The notes under the pieces: generated by a model | Databases searched by the model: none | What the model saw: only the letters and a program-made list of their open reading frames with translations | Told to the model about the DNA's origin: nothing | In this document: piece by piece, positions 12,412 through 23,826 of the stretch | Layout of the letters: every line of letters begins with the position of its first letter | Position numbering within the stretch: the stretch's first letter is position 1 | Source: Kingdonia uniflora | Taxonomy: Eukaryota; Streptophyta; Magnoliopsida; Ranunculales; Circaeasteraceae | Length of the DNA stretch: 64,000 nt | Assembly (NCBI GenBank): GCA_014058105.1 | Contig: JACGCM010002669.1 | Location: 310,001-374,000 of the forward strand | Reading direction: 5' to 3' | Program-made: the position numbers and the translations under genes

Positions 12412-12670
12412 GGTCGTTCAAACACGCATCTGTTTGAATAGATTATGTTTCTATTAGAATAAAACAAAGCAAGAAGGATTGTATTCGAACAGGAAAATCC
12501 TTGTTCGAATAAAATATAACAGATAGAAATCTATTCGAACAGAAAAGATGTTGTTCGAATAGAAATGATCAGCTGGAAATATATTCAAACAGAATAAGGT
12601 TTGTTAGAATAGAATGAACCAGATAAGGATCCATTCGAACTGAAAGAAGTCTATTTGAATAGAAAGAGCA
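12412..12670. repeat. Degenerate tandem repeats with TTCGAA-containing inverted motifs
   Basis: Words of the form ATTCGAACAG and TGTTCGAATA alternate four to five times (near 12490, 12506, 12534, 12553, 12585, 12636), with a unit of about 50-60 bp. Each unit contains an inverted pair, so it can form a short hairpin. The repeats lie entirely inside the solo LTR. Confidence 0.6.
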
Positions 12671-13028
12671 GAAACAGGACAAAAGATTCCTCAACGGAAA
12701 ACTTCACGAAAAACTTGGAAAACCACGGATCCCTCCCGGATCACACCACACCATAAACACAATAACAACAATAACAACACCAAGCCAACCATAGGCTCCC
12801 AAACCTCAACTCAACCTCCTCTGCCCAACAACCACCAAAACACAGAAAATGAAGGACGAAGGACGAAGAACTCAAACCCTGATAAATGCAATAATATGAG
12901 GATACAAAATGTGTAGATGCAATAATGTATGAATGAATAATGAATAATAAAAATAAAATAAAAGAAAAAAAATTCGGGTCACTACAAACCTAATATGGGT
13001 TAGACCCAAACTGAGCTTGTTCCTAACA

Positions 13029-13038
13029 CTCCCCCATT
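13029..13038 (-). other. CopB polypurine tract
   Basis: Minus-strand AATGGGGGAG lies immediately before the TGTTAGG start of the 3' LTR. This is the expected primer site for plus-strand DNA synthesis in a copia element. Confidence 0.75.
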
Positions 13039-13131
13039 GGGGTATCCCACATCTAGGCGACTTGCCTCATTAACACTTTAGTCTAGCAAAACCCTATGGG
13101 CAAAAAGCTATGCAAGGAAAGAGTATAATCC

Positions 13132-13591
13132 TATGTCATAGATGGGTGGTGGGTGCGTATAATGTTGTCTTATCAAAACCTCCAGCCAGCAAAATCTCCA
13201 AGGAAAAAAACTATGCTACCAGGAAAAAGAGTACAACATGCATATGCCCATGTCAGGTGGAGACTACTCCCCATGACGTTTATCTCCCAGAGATGTGCCT
13301 TCCAGAAATGTTAAAGAATACAAACTTCACATGTCTATTCCATGTACCAATATCTTGAACGTATGTCATAAATGGGTGGTGGGCGCGTATAATGTTGTCT
13401 TATCAAAACCTCCAGCCAGCAAAATTTCCATGGAAAAAAACTGCGCTACCAGGAAAAAGAGTACAACATGCATATGCCCATGTCAGGTGGAGACTATTCC
13501 CCATGACGTCTATCTCCCAAAGATGTGCCTTCAAGAAACGTCAAAGAATACAAGCTTCACATGTCTATTCCATGTAGCAATATCTTGAACG
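13132..13591. repeat. Two exact-length 230-bp tandem repeats in the CopB 3' untranslated region
   Basis: Unit 1 is 13132-13361 and unit 2 is 13362-13591. Both start tatgtcata and end tatcttgaacg, with about a dozen substitutions between them. The related 3' region of CopD (about 57170-57260) shows no second copy, so the duplication seems private to CopB or its sublineage. Overlapping open frames here are by-products of the repeat. Confidence 0.85.
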
Positions 13592-13633
13592 CAGCTGGTG
13601 CTAGAGTCTCCATGAATAGATCTTCTAAATTGT

Positions 13634-16600
13634 CTATTGAATGATCTTTAAAAATATCAATTTCATTCGTTTTCTATAATTCATGAGTATGGAAGAACTT
13701 TGGTGAAATTTGGCTGGATCTGTCGTCTTGGATAAAACATTTTTAACTTGAGCGATGCTTGCAACATTATCTTCATAGAGGGTCGTGGGCTTCTTCTGGA
13801 CAAAAGTTAGCCTACAAGTTTCATTAATATAATTCATCATGGAGCATAAACAAAAACATTCTCGGCCAGCTTCTTGAAGTGTAAGAATCTTTGTGTGGTT
13901 TGAGGATATAGCGGCACCGTCTGCTTCACTAATCTTCATGAAATCACCGTATGTCCATACAGAAGCACATAACTCATCTAATAATGGCTTCTTTGTGGGT
14001 ATGACAAATATCCTGCCTCGGTGTACCCTATAATTTTAAGTTTACCATTTATCTGGTAGAATAGACCCAAGTCTATTGTGCTGGTTTTAGGTGTTGTAGA
14101 ATGTGTTGATCTTATTCCAGTACCTCTGGGTAGTAGTGGAACTATGGTGAGCTAAACAATTTACAACAAATGAGATATCGGGTCTAGTATACCCGGCTAA
14201 GTAATGCAAAACACTAATTACTCCTAAATAAGGTCTATTGGCCCTAGGAGTTCCTTCCTCTCATTAGGAGAGCGGAAGATGTTCTTATCCACCTCCAAGT
14301 GATGGACTATCATAGGCATGTTCAAGCTATGGGCTGCATCCATATCGCCTATTGAACGAGTATGCCATTACCAAGATGTTTGATCTATAAATCGGCACAT
14401 TACTTGGTTTCCCAAGGTCTTTCATTTCGAATTCCTTTTCTAAAAGTATTTGGCAGCTTTCGTGATCTCCCCTGGAGTTCTGATGATATCTAGATTATCT
14501 AGTACATTGTTATAATGACTAAGAAAGTGCTTATAGTGAGAACACATGGGCTAATAAGATTATTTATATGTCTCTGACCTCCAAATATTCAGTCAGCTTA
14601 CTGTGCCACATGAGCCCTGATTGTTTCAAGCCAATAATGACTTATTCAATTTATTATGTACGTATTTAATGCATTAGTCTTATTTACTTCCAGAGGCCTA
14701 CACCAATCGGGTAGCTTGTTGTAGATGCTTGTATCTAATTTTTTATATAGATACGCATTACCTATGTAAGACGCACGCCTAGCTTATCCTAGACAACTAA
14801 CAGACTTATCAAGTATTAAAAATTTATAGCATTTATGAACAGAGAATAGGTCTCATCATAATCGATGCCAAGTCTCTTAGAGAATACTTAGGCAACTAGT
14901 CTGGCCTTGACCTAATAATCTCTTTGAGTTCATTACGTTTTTGTAGTAATTCCCATTTGTATCCGACAGGCTCTATGGCATCACTTCGTGTTTTGCTAGT
15001 GAGCTGGGCTCAGCTTGGATTCTAGATGCCTACTTTGACAAATGTACAACAACACACAGTCATTTACAATAAGTAGTTCATAATCCTCATCCTAGATGAC
15101 GAGCGCAGTAACGAGGGTGATTGTATTGCCGACGATCACTATTGATCGATCCTATATTGCACCATTACAGACATAATAGATCGAAATCTCTTTATTAACA
15201 TGTACATGTGCCACGCCGGGATTGTCTTGTAATGCATCAACTCATCGCGTAGCTACTATTGTCTTGTCGGTAGGTGGTTCCATCCTCAATAAACTGGCTA
15301 TACCATAAGCCATATTTTATCCCTTATTCTATTGCTTGACGACTCAGATTACTTTCTTCTAAAAGTACTCAACGAGTAGTACGAGTCTTAGATTTGCCTA
15401 TGCGAGGTATGCCAGTTCCTCCAAACGTCCGGCTGTCCTAGTGCATTACTTGCAATTAAATGTACCTTGGTCATTCTAGTAGTGTCATTGAATGCTTATA
15501 AGAAAATTCATTTACGTCCTATTGCAAGTGAAGAATCTGTTGGACCTTATTATCATTCCATCATGTAAAAGGATCCAGATGAGACAACGATGGTATTTCC
15601 CAAGTTAACTTAGGAACTTCCATAACATTATCTGTTATATCTCTCCCTAATGCTGGGAAAATTATCTCAAAAAAGTGATAATCAGCCATGTAGTAAATAT
15701 ATAGTAAATACATCGCCAGTGGATTTTATATATCTAATGATAACTAGCAAATCGTAACCCACATAAATACTATGCCGACATTTAGGGACCCAACTTCGTG
15801 CATTGCAGATGTATCCTCGACACTTGTATGGCACATTAAAATATACAATATAGGGCGACACTGGGTTCTAACCCAGTTACTAGTTGCTTTGGAGAAAGCT
15901 GATGATTCACAATCGAACGAACTCTAATCAGTGTCGTGGGGAGAAAAAATGCATGAGCAAGAATGCATAGCCCACATACTAGCCGGAAGTAATGACTGTA
16001 ATAACAGTGGCCTAACGATTATATCTAATCGCTGAATTAGGTTCTTTGCTAACCCAAATGAGGTACTCACGATGTCCAATCATCTATCTCATTAGCGGTA
16101 TAACAATTATTAGAAGTGCAGGAGGTAAACTCACTAATTTCATCAATTCGAGTCGACTTGATCGGTTGATCCTGGAACTAAGCCTGCAATTTAATAATCT
16201 AAGTAGGAAGTTTTGCTAGTTGATGATAATAGGCAAATTTAATACCATCTCTAAGATGCATTTATTATGACCATAAATACTCAAAAAGGGCCACTATGTG
16301 GATGGGTAGGCCTACATTTGTCTTCGTGGATACATTGGAGAAAAGGCCGGAGATGCCATTCCATATTGGTCATATTAGGATGAACAATAAACTTTCCTTG
16401 AAAACAATCGTTAAACAAACACTCTCTAGATCTTCTTCCCTTTAAAGGGAGGTTAGCAAATATTCCCGATAATCCTCCTCATTATCCTAGCCCAGAGGAG
16501 TGTATTGGAAACCGTTTCAATATCATTGTCTAACCTTTAAACGTTATAATATACAGAACATGGCTACCATTTTCTCCTATCGTCTTCTACTAGATAACAA

Positions 16601-17420
16601 TTTTCATGTAGGTACTTGATAACCATTATCATGTATATCCCTAAAGCTTAGCCAATTTTGATTGGACTTACTAGCATATAAAGTAGACTAGATACATAGT
16701 ATCGTATAATTAGGGAATAATAATGTGGTACCTCCAGTGCCTTCTATCACGTTGGTCGGGCCAGTGATAGTCGTGACATCCCAGGTGCACAAGGTCAAAG
16801 AAAATAAATATTTGCATATTTCAAAAGGGTTTGAGTGTGTAGTACTACTGTCTCTGAGACATATGATGCCACTCATCTGATTATCGGTGAATGCTCCATA
16901 AGAGGATAATATTATATAAGCAGATAATGTTCTATGAGCAGAGAGATCCTTTGGGCAGGTTGTATATAGTTGATCAACTATCATATGTGGAATTTAACTA
17001 CTTCTGAAGTAATAAATTCAAAATCATAGAATAAAACAAGATCTCATAGATGTGATACCTAGTGTACATCACGAGCATTTGAAGAAGCTAACCAGTGAAA
17101 AGTTTCAACTCAATTAAAGGTAGCACTAAAGGTAGTACTAATAAAGTAAAACTATTACTCACAACTGGCAAATTTACTATTTGGCAATACTCTCTAAGTG
17201 ACATCACTTATCTATTGAGACTCTGCAACTGATCACTATTGGATATGATCCAAAATTGCATAGGTATTTTGGAAGAAATGTGGCTTTAAATTTTGCAGTT
17301 ACAATGTTTACCCCAGAAGTGGTCACGTCATAAGGTCAGGGCTGGTCTATAAGGATCGTCTGGGTTACCTTGCAGCCCCGCACCCAGTGCCCGAGTTTTT
17401 CATGTTGAGCTTCTAATCTT
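13634..17420 (-). pseudogene. CopB gag-pol remnant, heavily decayed
   Basis: Read right to left: a gag knuckle remnant (HWVRGCK-like) near 17350-17400; the spacer/protease segment open at 16688-16984 (TTITGPTNVIEGTGGTTLLF, which fits copia elements of this kind); and RT near 14460-14520, where the VYVDDLNIIGTPEE-type block survives as VLDNLDIIRTPGE, so the YVDD active site is lost. RNase H follows at 13634-13939 (TLYEDNVASIAQVKN). Many stops and frameshifts lie between. The same blocks, in the same order, occur in CopD on the plus strand. No functional protein can be made. Confidence 0.8.
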
Positions 17421-19605
17421 TCCTTTTCCACTTTGGTTCATAGGTGAACTTTGTGTTCCCCTTGCCTAGTTACTGGTAGCTAGATTATAAATTCTGCTAG
17501 TATTATCACTTCTTTCCTATCCATGGTTGCGTCATTGTCTGCAACCCTATCCCATACCTAATATTGTACGATGCAGGCACATATGTATGCTTAGAAGGCA
17601 TGAGCTTGTGGTTCAAAACCTATGTTTTAAAAAATAGAACTAGGCCAATCAGCGATTGAGTACTCAATAATACCTTGGATATTAGAGTGTATTCAGGAAT
17701 GACTCTAAGTCGTATTTGAATTAGTCAATATTTCATTTTTATCTCTTACCCCTGGCTATAATAAATAGTATCTAGGAGCATACCGTGTTTTAAAACTCTA
17801 CTAGCTTTTGTAAGAGACTAGGTAAATTAAAATATTTATTTATATCCAATATAAAAAGGGTTATCATTAAAAACTATAGTATGCTTAGGGGCGAAGATTT
17901 TTTTTCATCCTAATGTATTTTGGCAAGTATATGTTTGTCTTCCCCATGCACTCTAAAGTAAATGTAGAAATACCGGAACTCTGGAAAAATTTGCAAAAAT
18001 CAAAACCTCTTAAGTAACTTAGTAAACACTTGGAGTTCTAAGTAGAAAATTTCTCTATTTTGTAAGGACCAATCATGAGATTCTTCTTGAAATGTCATTA
18101 GATATACCAAATAGAGACAAAAAGACAAACTTTTCCTTAGTTTGAAAGGTCTGAGTGTGGTAATTACAGGCTATATATGTAACTCTACATATCTATTTAG
18201 TGGAGGCTTTGAAGTTAAGTGGGGTCAATTCCCTACTCGTCTCTTCTAGCTTCGCCCCTGAGTATGCTAATCCTATATATAATGTTATTTTTCCAAAAAA
18301 TCAGAAATAGGGTTCTCCTAGAGGTCAAAGTAGGAATAGATAAAAAAATCTAATAAATGTTCTTTCAATTTTTTTTTGCTCTGTCTTGATCTGGATGGTC
18401 TGAACCGCGTTCAAATATGAGATTTAGGTCCGAATATATGTTCAAAACAAGTCTGGACTATGTCTAGTAAAGTCTGAGTCAAGCCCGACTTAGATTAGAT
18501 ATGTATCAGACCTTGGTCTAGACCAGACTGAACCAGGTTCAAGTTTGGTGACGTATCACACTGTCAGGATGACACGTGAAAGCACACCGTCATGACACAT
18601 GGCCTGATACGTCAGCGCCACATCAGCTCTTGTGGGTCCTGGTCTGTTACATTAACATAACACGTGGCAGTACCACTTTAATACGTTGGGGACCCTCAGG
18701 TGCCACGTTAGTAGATGATGCCATCTCACACTTGGTAAAGCCACGACAATCAGGTGGGGCCCTACCCACATGTTATGCCAACTTGGTGGGACCCTAGGTG
18801 CCACGTCACCACTGACATGTGGCATGCCACATCAGCCCGGTGGTACCTCAAGTTTTACGTCCCCACTAACACGTGATGAGTCACGCCAGCAGCTGTGGGA
18901 CCCTCGATGCCACGTCAGCCTGCAACGTAGCAGTGACATGTCAGTAAGTAGGACCCTCGCTGTTACGTCATCACACTGACTCTAGGTACCACATTATCAT
19001 TGTCATGTGCTTGATACATTATCATGACATGTCAGTACTTGCGAGACCTTCCCTGTCACGTCTGCTAGTGAGGTTTACCATGTTAGCACGTATGAGACCC
19101 ACAGTCTGATAATGTCATCAACCATTGGGAATAGCGTCAGCAAACTCAAAACCCTAGGATGACGTCATCCATAGGCAAGCCGCCATAAAAAAAATTGACA
19201 GATTCCTCGAGATAATTCCCTGTTCTATGGCCAATTTCCCGATGATCCGTTCATTTCCAAGAGGCGTACAATATATACCAGCGATCATTAGAACGCAGGC
19301 TACACAATAAAATTATACTTGCAATCTAATAATGTCAAAAAACAACAGTAAAATACCTTTCAAAATAGACCTTTGGAAAAGGGTAAAAAATAGGAATAAT
19401 CATTTTAAAAAAAACTCTAAAAAGGCTTGATTTTTCCCTAATCAGATCTAAACAATCACATACGAAAATATCTAATCATTACTCTATGCATAAATTACTA
19501 GAATTAATTGGGAAAATGGTCATACCTCTCCGCAATGTAATTAATCTTTAATTGATATATATATATATATAATTAGCTCCTCGTAGAGTCATGCTGATAA
19601 CGTGA
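17421..19605 (-). other. CopB leader and decayed gag region
   Basis: This is the interval between the 5' LTR and the recognisable gag knuckle. The part near 18545-19110 is a GC-richer array of ACGT-core words; the rest is AT-rich and contains decayed gag plus untranslated leader. No intact frame is present. Confidence 0.55.
18545..19110. repeat. Array of degenerate ACGT-core motifs (CACGTG, CCACGTCA) in the CopB leader
   Basis: The segment is built from many imperfect copies of short words such as TGCCACGTCA, GACACGTGA and GGGACCCTC. CACGTG palindromes are at 18573-18578, 18661-18666 and 18870-18875, and several CCACGTCA/CCACGTTA words lie between them. These cores resemble plant G-box/ABRE-type bZIP or bHLH sites, which is an inference. 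The equivalent leader of CopD has a similar cluster. Confidence 0.6.
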
Positions 19606-19872
19606 TGAGAACAAAAGTATCTCTACAACTATCTACTAATCATGTACACACAACATAGGATATAACACAATATAAAGAGAGAGAAGAAAGAGAACCTTTA
19701 TTGATAAACTTGTTAGGTTTCAGAGAATACATCCCTAAGGGTCTATACACAGGAGGCGACATAAGGTTTCTAAAACATTCCCCATAATCCCTAGGTTTAT
19801 GGGTTGGGTTAGGAGTCAGCGGGTTACCCCAACCTAGTGCCTGCTAGACCCAAACCGAACTTGTTCCTAACA
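19606..19872 (-). repeat. CopB 5' LTR
   Basis: In element orientation it runs from TGTTAGGAACAAG to ...TTCTCA. Copia-type CACGTTATCAGC follows at the inner edge, as a primer-binding region. The outer edge is followed by TTTTA, matching the TSD at 9419-9423. Confidence 0.85.
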
Positions 19873-19877
19873 TTTTA

Positions 19878-20552
19878 AAGGTAAGTGAATTTAAGCCTTA
19901 TGTACTAATTACCTTGAGTCCCACATGGGTGGAAGTCTTTAAGTTCAGTATATAAGTCAAAGTGTGGACCATAGTATTGGTTTAAGCTCTATGTGTGTTG
20001 ATTTTCTTTTGTCCCACATTGATGGGACTTTAAATATCATACAAATCCATGAGGTTAAAGAGCCCCTTACTCTTTATTCCTCCCCTTTAAAACATTAATA
20101 TAAACCAAAATTAAGAATTTTAGGAGGCCAAGAAAGAGGTAAAATAACAATTGCTTAAAAGGGAAATTTATAATCTGAAGACCAATAATAATGTAATATT
20201 AGAGTTTGTTATTGTTTCAAACTACAAACGCAGACGCAAATTACTTAATACTAATTTAAAAGATATTTTTTATTCAATTGAAGCAATGACGACAAACTCT
20301 CTATACACCCATCTAGGGTTTCTCTTCACAAAACTCAAAACTAACTATCTTCTACTCTAGGATCATCCTATATGTTGGAGATCCCCCACGTCTCTCTACT
20401 CTCTCAACAAACTAGGAAACTACTAAGAGTAATCCCTTAATTAAAAGATTTTCTAAATCTACAAAATAAGCATATAATAGAAACTATTAGAGACCTTCTA
20501 AATAATAAACGCTCATCGGTCATGGCCGTGTAGGTGATGACGACACATGACC
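19878..20552. other. Unclassified, possibly LTR-like sequence
   Basis: No coding similarity. The right part, read on the minus strand, looks like an LTR entering from a gypsy element: a TTATAAGAGGGTGAGAG-like purine tract near 20560-20575 is followed by TTGATAGGTCATG. Its left border and a partner copy were not found. The words gtcccacat near 19919 and 20010 hint at a further short duplication. Confidence 0.35.
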
Positions 20553-22434
20553 TATCAACTCTCACCCTCTTATAAGAATTTGACCACAAATTCATGGAAG
20601 ATGAAGATCAACAGCTTCAACCTATACATCACCGTAATTGTCGCAAAACATCTACTTGTGTGCTTCATCAACATTATCATGTAGTTGTTGTAATAAAAGC
20701 ACCATTGGTTTCCTAGGGTTGGGGCACTTTCTCCTCATGTGCCCTATTTTCCCACAATTATAGTAGGTAGTTGTACTAACAATACCAGCTGTCATTACCA
20801 TTCCTATAGGAACTGCTGAGTTGTTGATGTCGTTGCTGTTGAGGATGCTGTAAAAGAGGAAAATCTAGATGGTTTGAATTTAGTCTCTACCCAACAAGTC
20901 ATCTCTATTATCTTAGAAAGTGTCTAGGGCAAGAATAAGATCATCCTGTCGTGAACCGCTTTGTCAGCCCCCAATGAAACTGACTGACCCGCTGTGCTCC
21001 AAACTCAGACAAGACAACGCGTGACGATAAAATGAATAAATCACTGACATAATCATCCACAAACTGAGTCTTGGACTGTCACAAGGTCTGTAGTTTAGCA
21101 AAACTCTTCTTCTCATATGTACTTGGGATAAAATAGGCCCTCATATATCCCCGCATAACTTCCCAATCTGCGACATACTCGTCTCTCACGGATGTTCTCA
21201 ACTATTAAACGCTCCTCCACCAATTTAAAGCATAACCTATTAATTTCATCTTGACCAAGTTCACTACTCGTTGTCCCTCGCACTTCTTAAATGTAAGGAT
21301 CTTATCAACCCTGTTCAGCCAATCAATAAAACCATCCACGTCATACTTCCTATCAAACTCATGCACATTAGTCATAATATTATAATTTAAATTATGGAAC
21401 GCAAAAATAATAATGTTTATTACCTGACTTTTCTGGTTACCTTGGAATCCATACCTTCTATGTACCATATTGGGTCTAGTGTCCATATCTGGTACTATTG
21501 ATCCCTATATTTGCTAGAAAGCCATCATTTTGAGTGTGCATCCCAAAGTTATTTGAATGAACTTCGTGACCCCGGTTACTCCTGTAGTGGAAGTTGTACC
21601 TATCTCTATACCCACTCTGATCAGACTCATCCCAATACCTGTTATCAGTCATAAAACCACTTCCAGATGCCCATTATCTCTATTGAGAACCCTGTCCTGA
21701 GTACTGTGCTCCCTGGGGAGGTATAGGTGAACTTTATGGTCGAGGGGGAACATAAGGTGGCGTTACTGACATCTGCCCTCTTAAATGTTGTCCATTACTC
21801 CGCTAATCTCCGCTAATGGTTCCCGCATATCCAGTAATACTTCTATTAACATCACTAAACCTTGAATTATGTTATTGACCTTGTGAAACAAGCCTTCTCT
21901 TTGGTACAAACCCAGTTGCCATCACCAAAGTATTGAATGGATGACTAGGAGAATTCGGACCAAGGAAATGCGACACTATTTGGGATATAGGATCTCTTCG
22001 GGTTCATGATTGTGTCGGTATAAGTGGAGGTATTGGTAATATTTCCCTCATCAGAATCGTTAGTGTGGTGGGTGTCAGTTGCCTAGTCGTTGTTTGAGGC
22101 GATGTTGGAGTTGTAATCGTTGCTGTTGGTTCGGTTATTATCGATGACACTACTATTTCAGTCGTCATCGTTATCGGCGCTACCAATGCTAATGGTGTCC
22201 TAATCCTTGATGTAGGTTGAGTGACCGGGCATGTAATCGAGAACCGAGTTGCGATTGAGATTATAGTTGCAGCCGGTGAAGTCGTTGTCAGGACTAGAAA
22301 TTGGAGAAGAGACGTCGCAGCAAGTCGGAGTATAGAAGGTGCAAATAAAGACAACGGTATTGTCATTGAGACCATATCTACAGTTGGAGGAGCTATGTCT
22401 TTCCTGATATGGACTGTTTGGACTCATTTTATGT
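20553..22434 (-). pseudogene. Decayed Ty3/gypsy gag
   Basis: A retrotransposon gag block is open at 21205-21486 (YDVDGFIDWLNRVDKILTFKK..., ending near ALNWW, as in Ty3/gypsy gag). A decayed CCHC knuckle, YYNCGKIGHMRRKC, is encoded near 20700-20765 with its first Cys changed to Tyr. A Thr/Pro/Ile-rich low-complexity N-terminal region lies at 22004-22375, and a candidate start, MSPNSPYQERH, is at about 22427. Pol appears deleted between the knuckle and the LTR-like sequence at 20553. Nothing here could make a functional gag. Confidence 0.68.
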
Positions 22435-22497
22435 GGTGTAGGGTCAAAGGATTTTGGGGAGAAAGAACTCTAATGTGGGTTAGAACATCCTAGCCCA

Positions 22498-22674
22498 TTG
22501 GTTGAGATTTGTTTAAGCCATCCCCTTATGGGTTGATAGATTGGAATAAGATCCCAGTTAGGCTTGAGATGTGAATATAAAGGTATGCTAGCTCTAGATG
22601 TCCCTACATGTACTGGGCATGTGACTTGTATGTATTTACCACCCGTGCCTAACATGTGATCTCGATGATCAGAG
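22498..22674. repeat. Left copy of the 177-bp direct repeat flanking CopC
   Basis: The segment from ttggttgagattt to gatcagag recurs at 28813-28989 with equal length; I noticed one substitution. It abuts the first base of the CopC 5' LTR. It behaves like an extraordinarily long TSD. Confidence 0.85.
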
Positions 22675-23124
22675 TGTTGGAATTTTTCAAAACTTATACC
22701 TCTTTTGAGCCTTGAACCCATGACCTCTTGGTCATCTATTTTATGTGACTCCTATACTATAGCCTAAAGTTTAGTCCCACATTGCTTATAAACAATAGAG
22801 GAACTAAACATATAAGGTAGTACCCATGTGACATGTGTGTAACATGTGATATAGAGAGAGTGTATAGTTGTGTGAGTGTGTGAGAGGATTTTATACTCTA
22901 TACACACTTGGACCTCTCTCAGGCGGCCCGGTAGGCCGGGCCGGCTCGGGCTCGGACTTGGAATTGGGATTGGGATTGGGATTGGGCAATTGGCTCTGGG
23001 GGCCTTGGGTCCTTTGGGCTTGGGTATCCATAATCTTTTTAATAAAAAGTTCATTGGGCTTGGGCTTGGTTTATTAAGTCTTGGTCTTCACTTTGTTCTC
23101 TCCACCTCTTGAGGAGACCTAATC
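22675..23124 (+). repeat. CopC 5' LTR, portion shared with the 3' LTR (U3)
   Basis: This is the part of the 5' LTR that also occurs at 28351-28810. It contains an inverted GGCCCGG/CCGGGCC cluster near 22923-22945 and a GGGATT repeat at about 22965-22990. The full LTR must run further right, since the TATA box lies at 23182. I could not fix the LTR end or a primer-binding site, because the 3' copy is truncated. Confidence 0.85.
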
Positions 23125-23181
23125 CTCAGGGACACGTCCCACACGTTTGAATAAAGAGAGAGCCGTTGGGCAAACTCTCTC

Positions 23182-23189
23182 TATAAAAA
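23182..23189 (+). promoter_or_regulatory. TATA box of the CopC LTR promoter
   Basis: TATAAAAA follows a CT-rich stretch and precedes two (TC)n tracts (23235-23256 and 23400-23422) that would lie in the transcript leader. It is the best candidate promoter for the genomic RNA. Confidence 0.6.
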
Positions 23190-23509
23190 CAACTCCTCAC
23201 CACCTTCAAAAAGAACACAGTGACAACACAACTCTTTTCTCTCTCTCTCTCTTGTACGGTTTACCTGTGGTGCATACTTCATTCTTACGTAGACTTCCGG
23301 GTAACTGAAGTCTACTGTATACGTAGGCTCGTTGTATCCTGGAAAGACCCGAGGTAGGTCGAAATACTCTTCAAAGAGAGTATGACCCACGCCTCGAGCA
23401 ATCTCTCTCTCTCTCTCTCTCTTGTTGTAGGCGTTGTACCGGTGTCCGGCAATAGTTCTTTCTTGCTGCTGCGGTGTGTCACGTTACCGGAGGAGTTCAC
23501 TATCTCTTG

Positions 23510-23750
23510 CTCTTACTGCCTGTAGCAACTGAGTTACTGTTCCTGCCCGAACTTGCGCTGCCAATCCAACGATTACTGCTGCCTGCCTGCTGCTCTTTAC
23601 TGTTACTGCTGCCTGCAGCAACTGAGTTACTGTTGCTGCCCGAACAAAAACTGAGTTACTGCTGCCTGCTGCTCTTTACTGTTGCTGCCATATACCGTGA
23701 TCAACCAAAGGGAAGAATAAACTAAGTTACTGTTGCTGCCTGAAACATTG
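23510..23750 (+). repeat. GCTGCC/GAGTTACTG repeats in the CopC leader
   Basis: Words such as aactgagttactg, ctgctgcctgc and ctctttactgtt recur at irregular spacing about 5 times. The open frame they create (23474-23725) is Leu-rich low complexity and unlikely to be a protein. Confidence 0.6.
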
Positions 23751-23826
23751 TTGTTGCTACAGGTTCATAAGACTTAACCTATTACATTATATTTACAATT
23801 TTGAAGAGTAGTGTATTTCCTATAAT

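Larger units (their letters stand above)
9620..12986 (-). mobile_element. Solo LTR of a long-LTR Ty3/gypsy element (3367 bp)
   Basis: The segment begins TGTCACGCCCC and ends GGGTCACTACA on the plus strand, giving TG...CA ends. It is bounded by AACCC (9615-9619) and AACCT (12987-12991), a 5-bp TSD with one substitution; the intact CopB LTR shows AACCT as the original site. There is no gag or pol coding sequence and no internal LTR pair, so a solo LTR is the simplest reading. Length and ends resemble the long LTRs of Del/Tekay-type chromoviruses. The minus orientation is inferred from the TGTAGTGACCC start and from the leader-like exon near 12206-12360. Confidence 0.75.
9424..13028 (-). repeat. 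CopB 3' LTR, split by a solo-LTR insertion
   Basis: Segments 9424-9619 and 12987-13028 together match 19606-19872, including the shared GGATATAAC-region and the aacatagg and catccctaaggg blocks. This copy lacks a stretch of roughly 30 bp present in the other around the gggttgggttagg segment. The insertion point lies in a ccccaacct sequence that is still whole in the other LTR. Confidence 0.85.
9424..19872 (-). mobile_element. CopB: degenerate Ty1/copia retrotransposon with a nested solo LTR
   Basis: Its LTR copies lie at 9424-9619 plus 12987-13028 (3' LTR, split) and at 19606-19872 (5' LTR, 267 bp). The element is bounded by TTTTA at 9419-9423 and 19873-19877, a 5-bp TSD. After removing the 3.37-kb nested insertion and its TSD copy it is about 7.1 kb. 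In element orientation the LTR starts TGTTAGGAACAAG. A polypurine tract AATGGGGGAG sits directly before the 3' LTR (13029-13038). After the 5' LTR comes CACGTTATCAGC, a known primer-binding-site type of plant copia elements. The interior aligns with CopD on the other strand, so they belong to one family. Confidence 0.88.

Noticed and set aside
13110..13588. Repeated Cys-containing ORFs
   Set aside because: They are the same frame read through the two 230-bp tandem units of the CopB 3' region, not a protein family.
22868..23112. GLGLGLG-rich ORFs in the CopC LTRs (also 28544-28798)
   Set aside because: They are translations of the GGGATT/GGGCTTGGG low-complexity part of U3.
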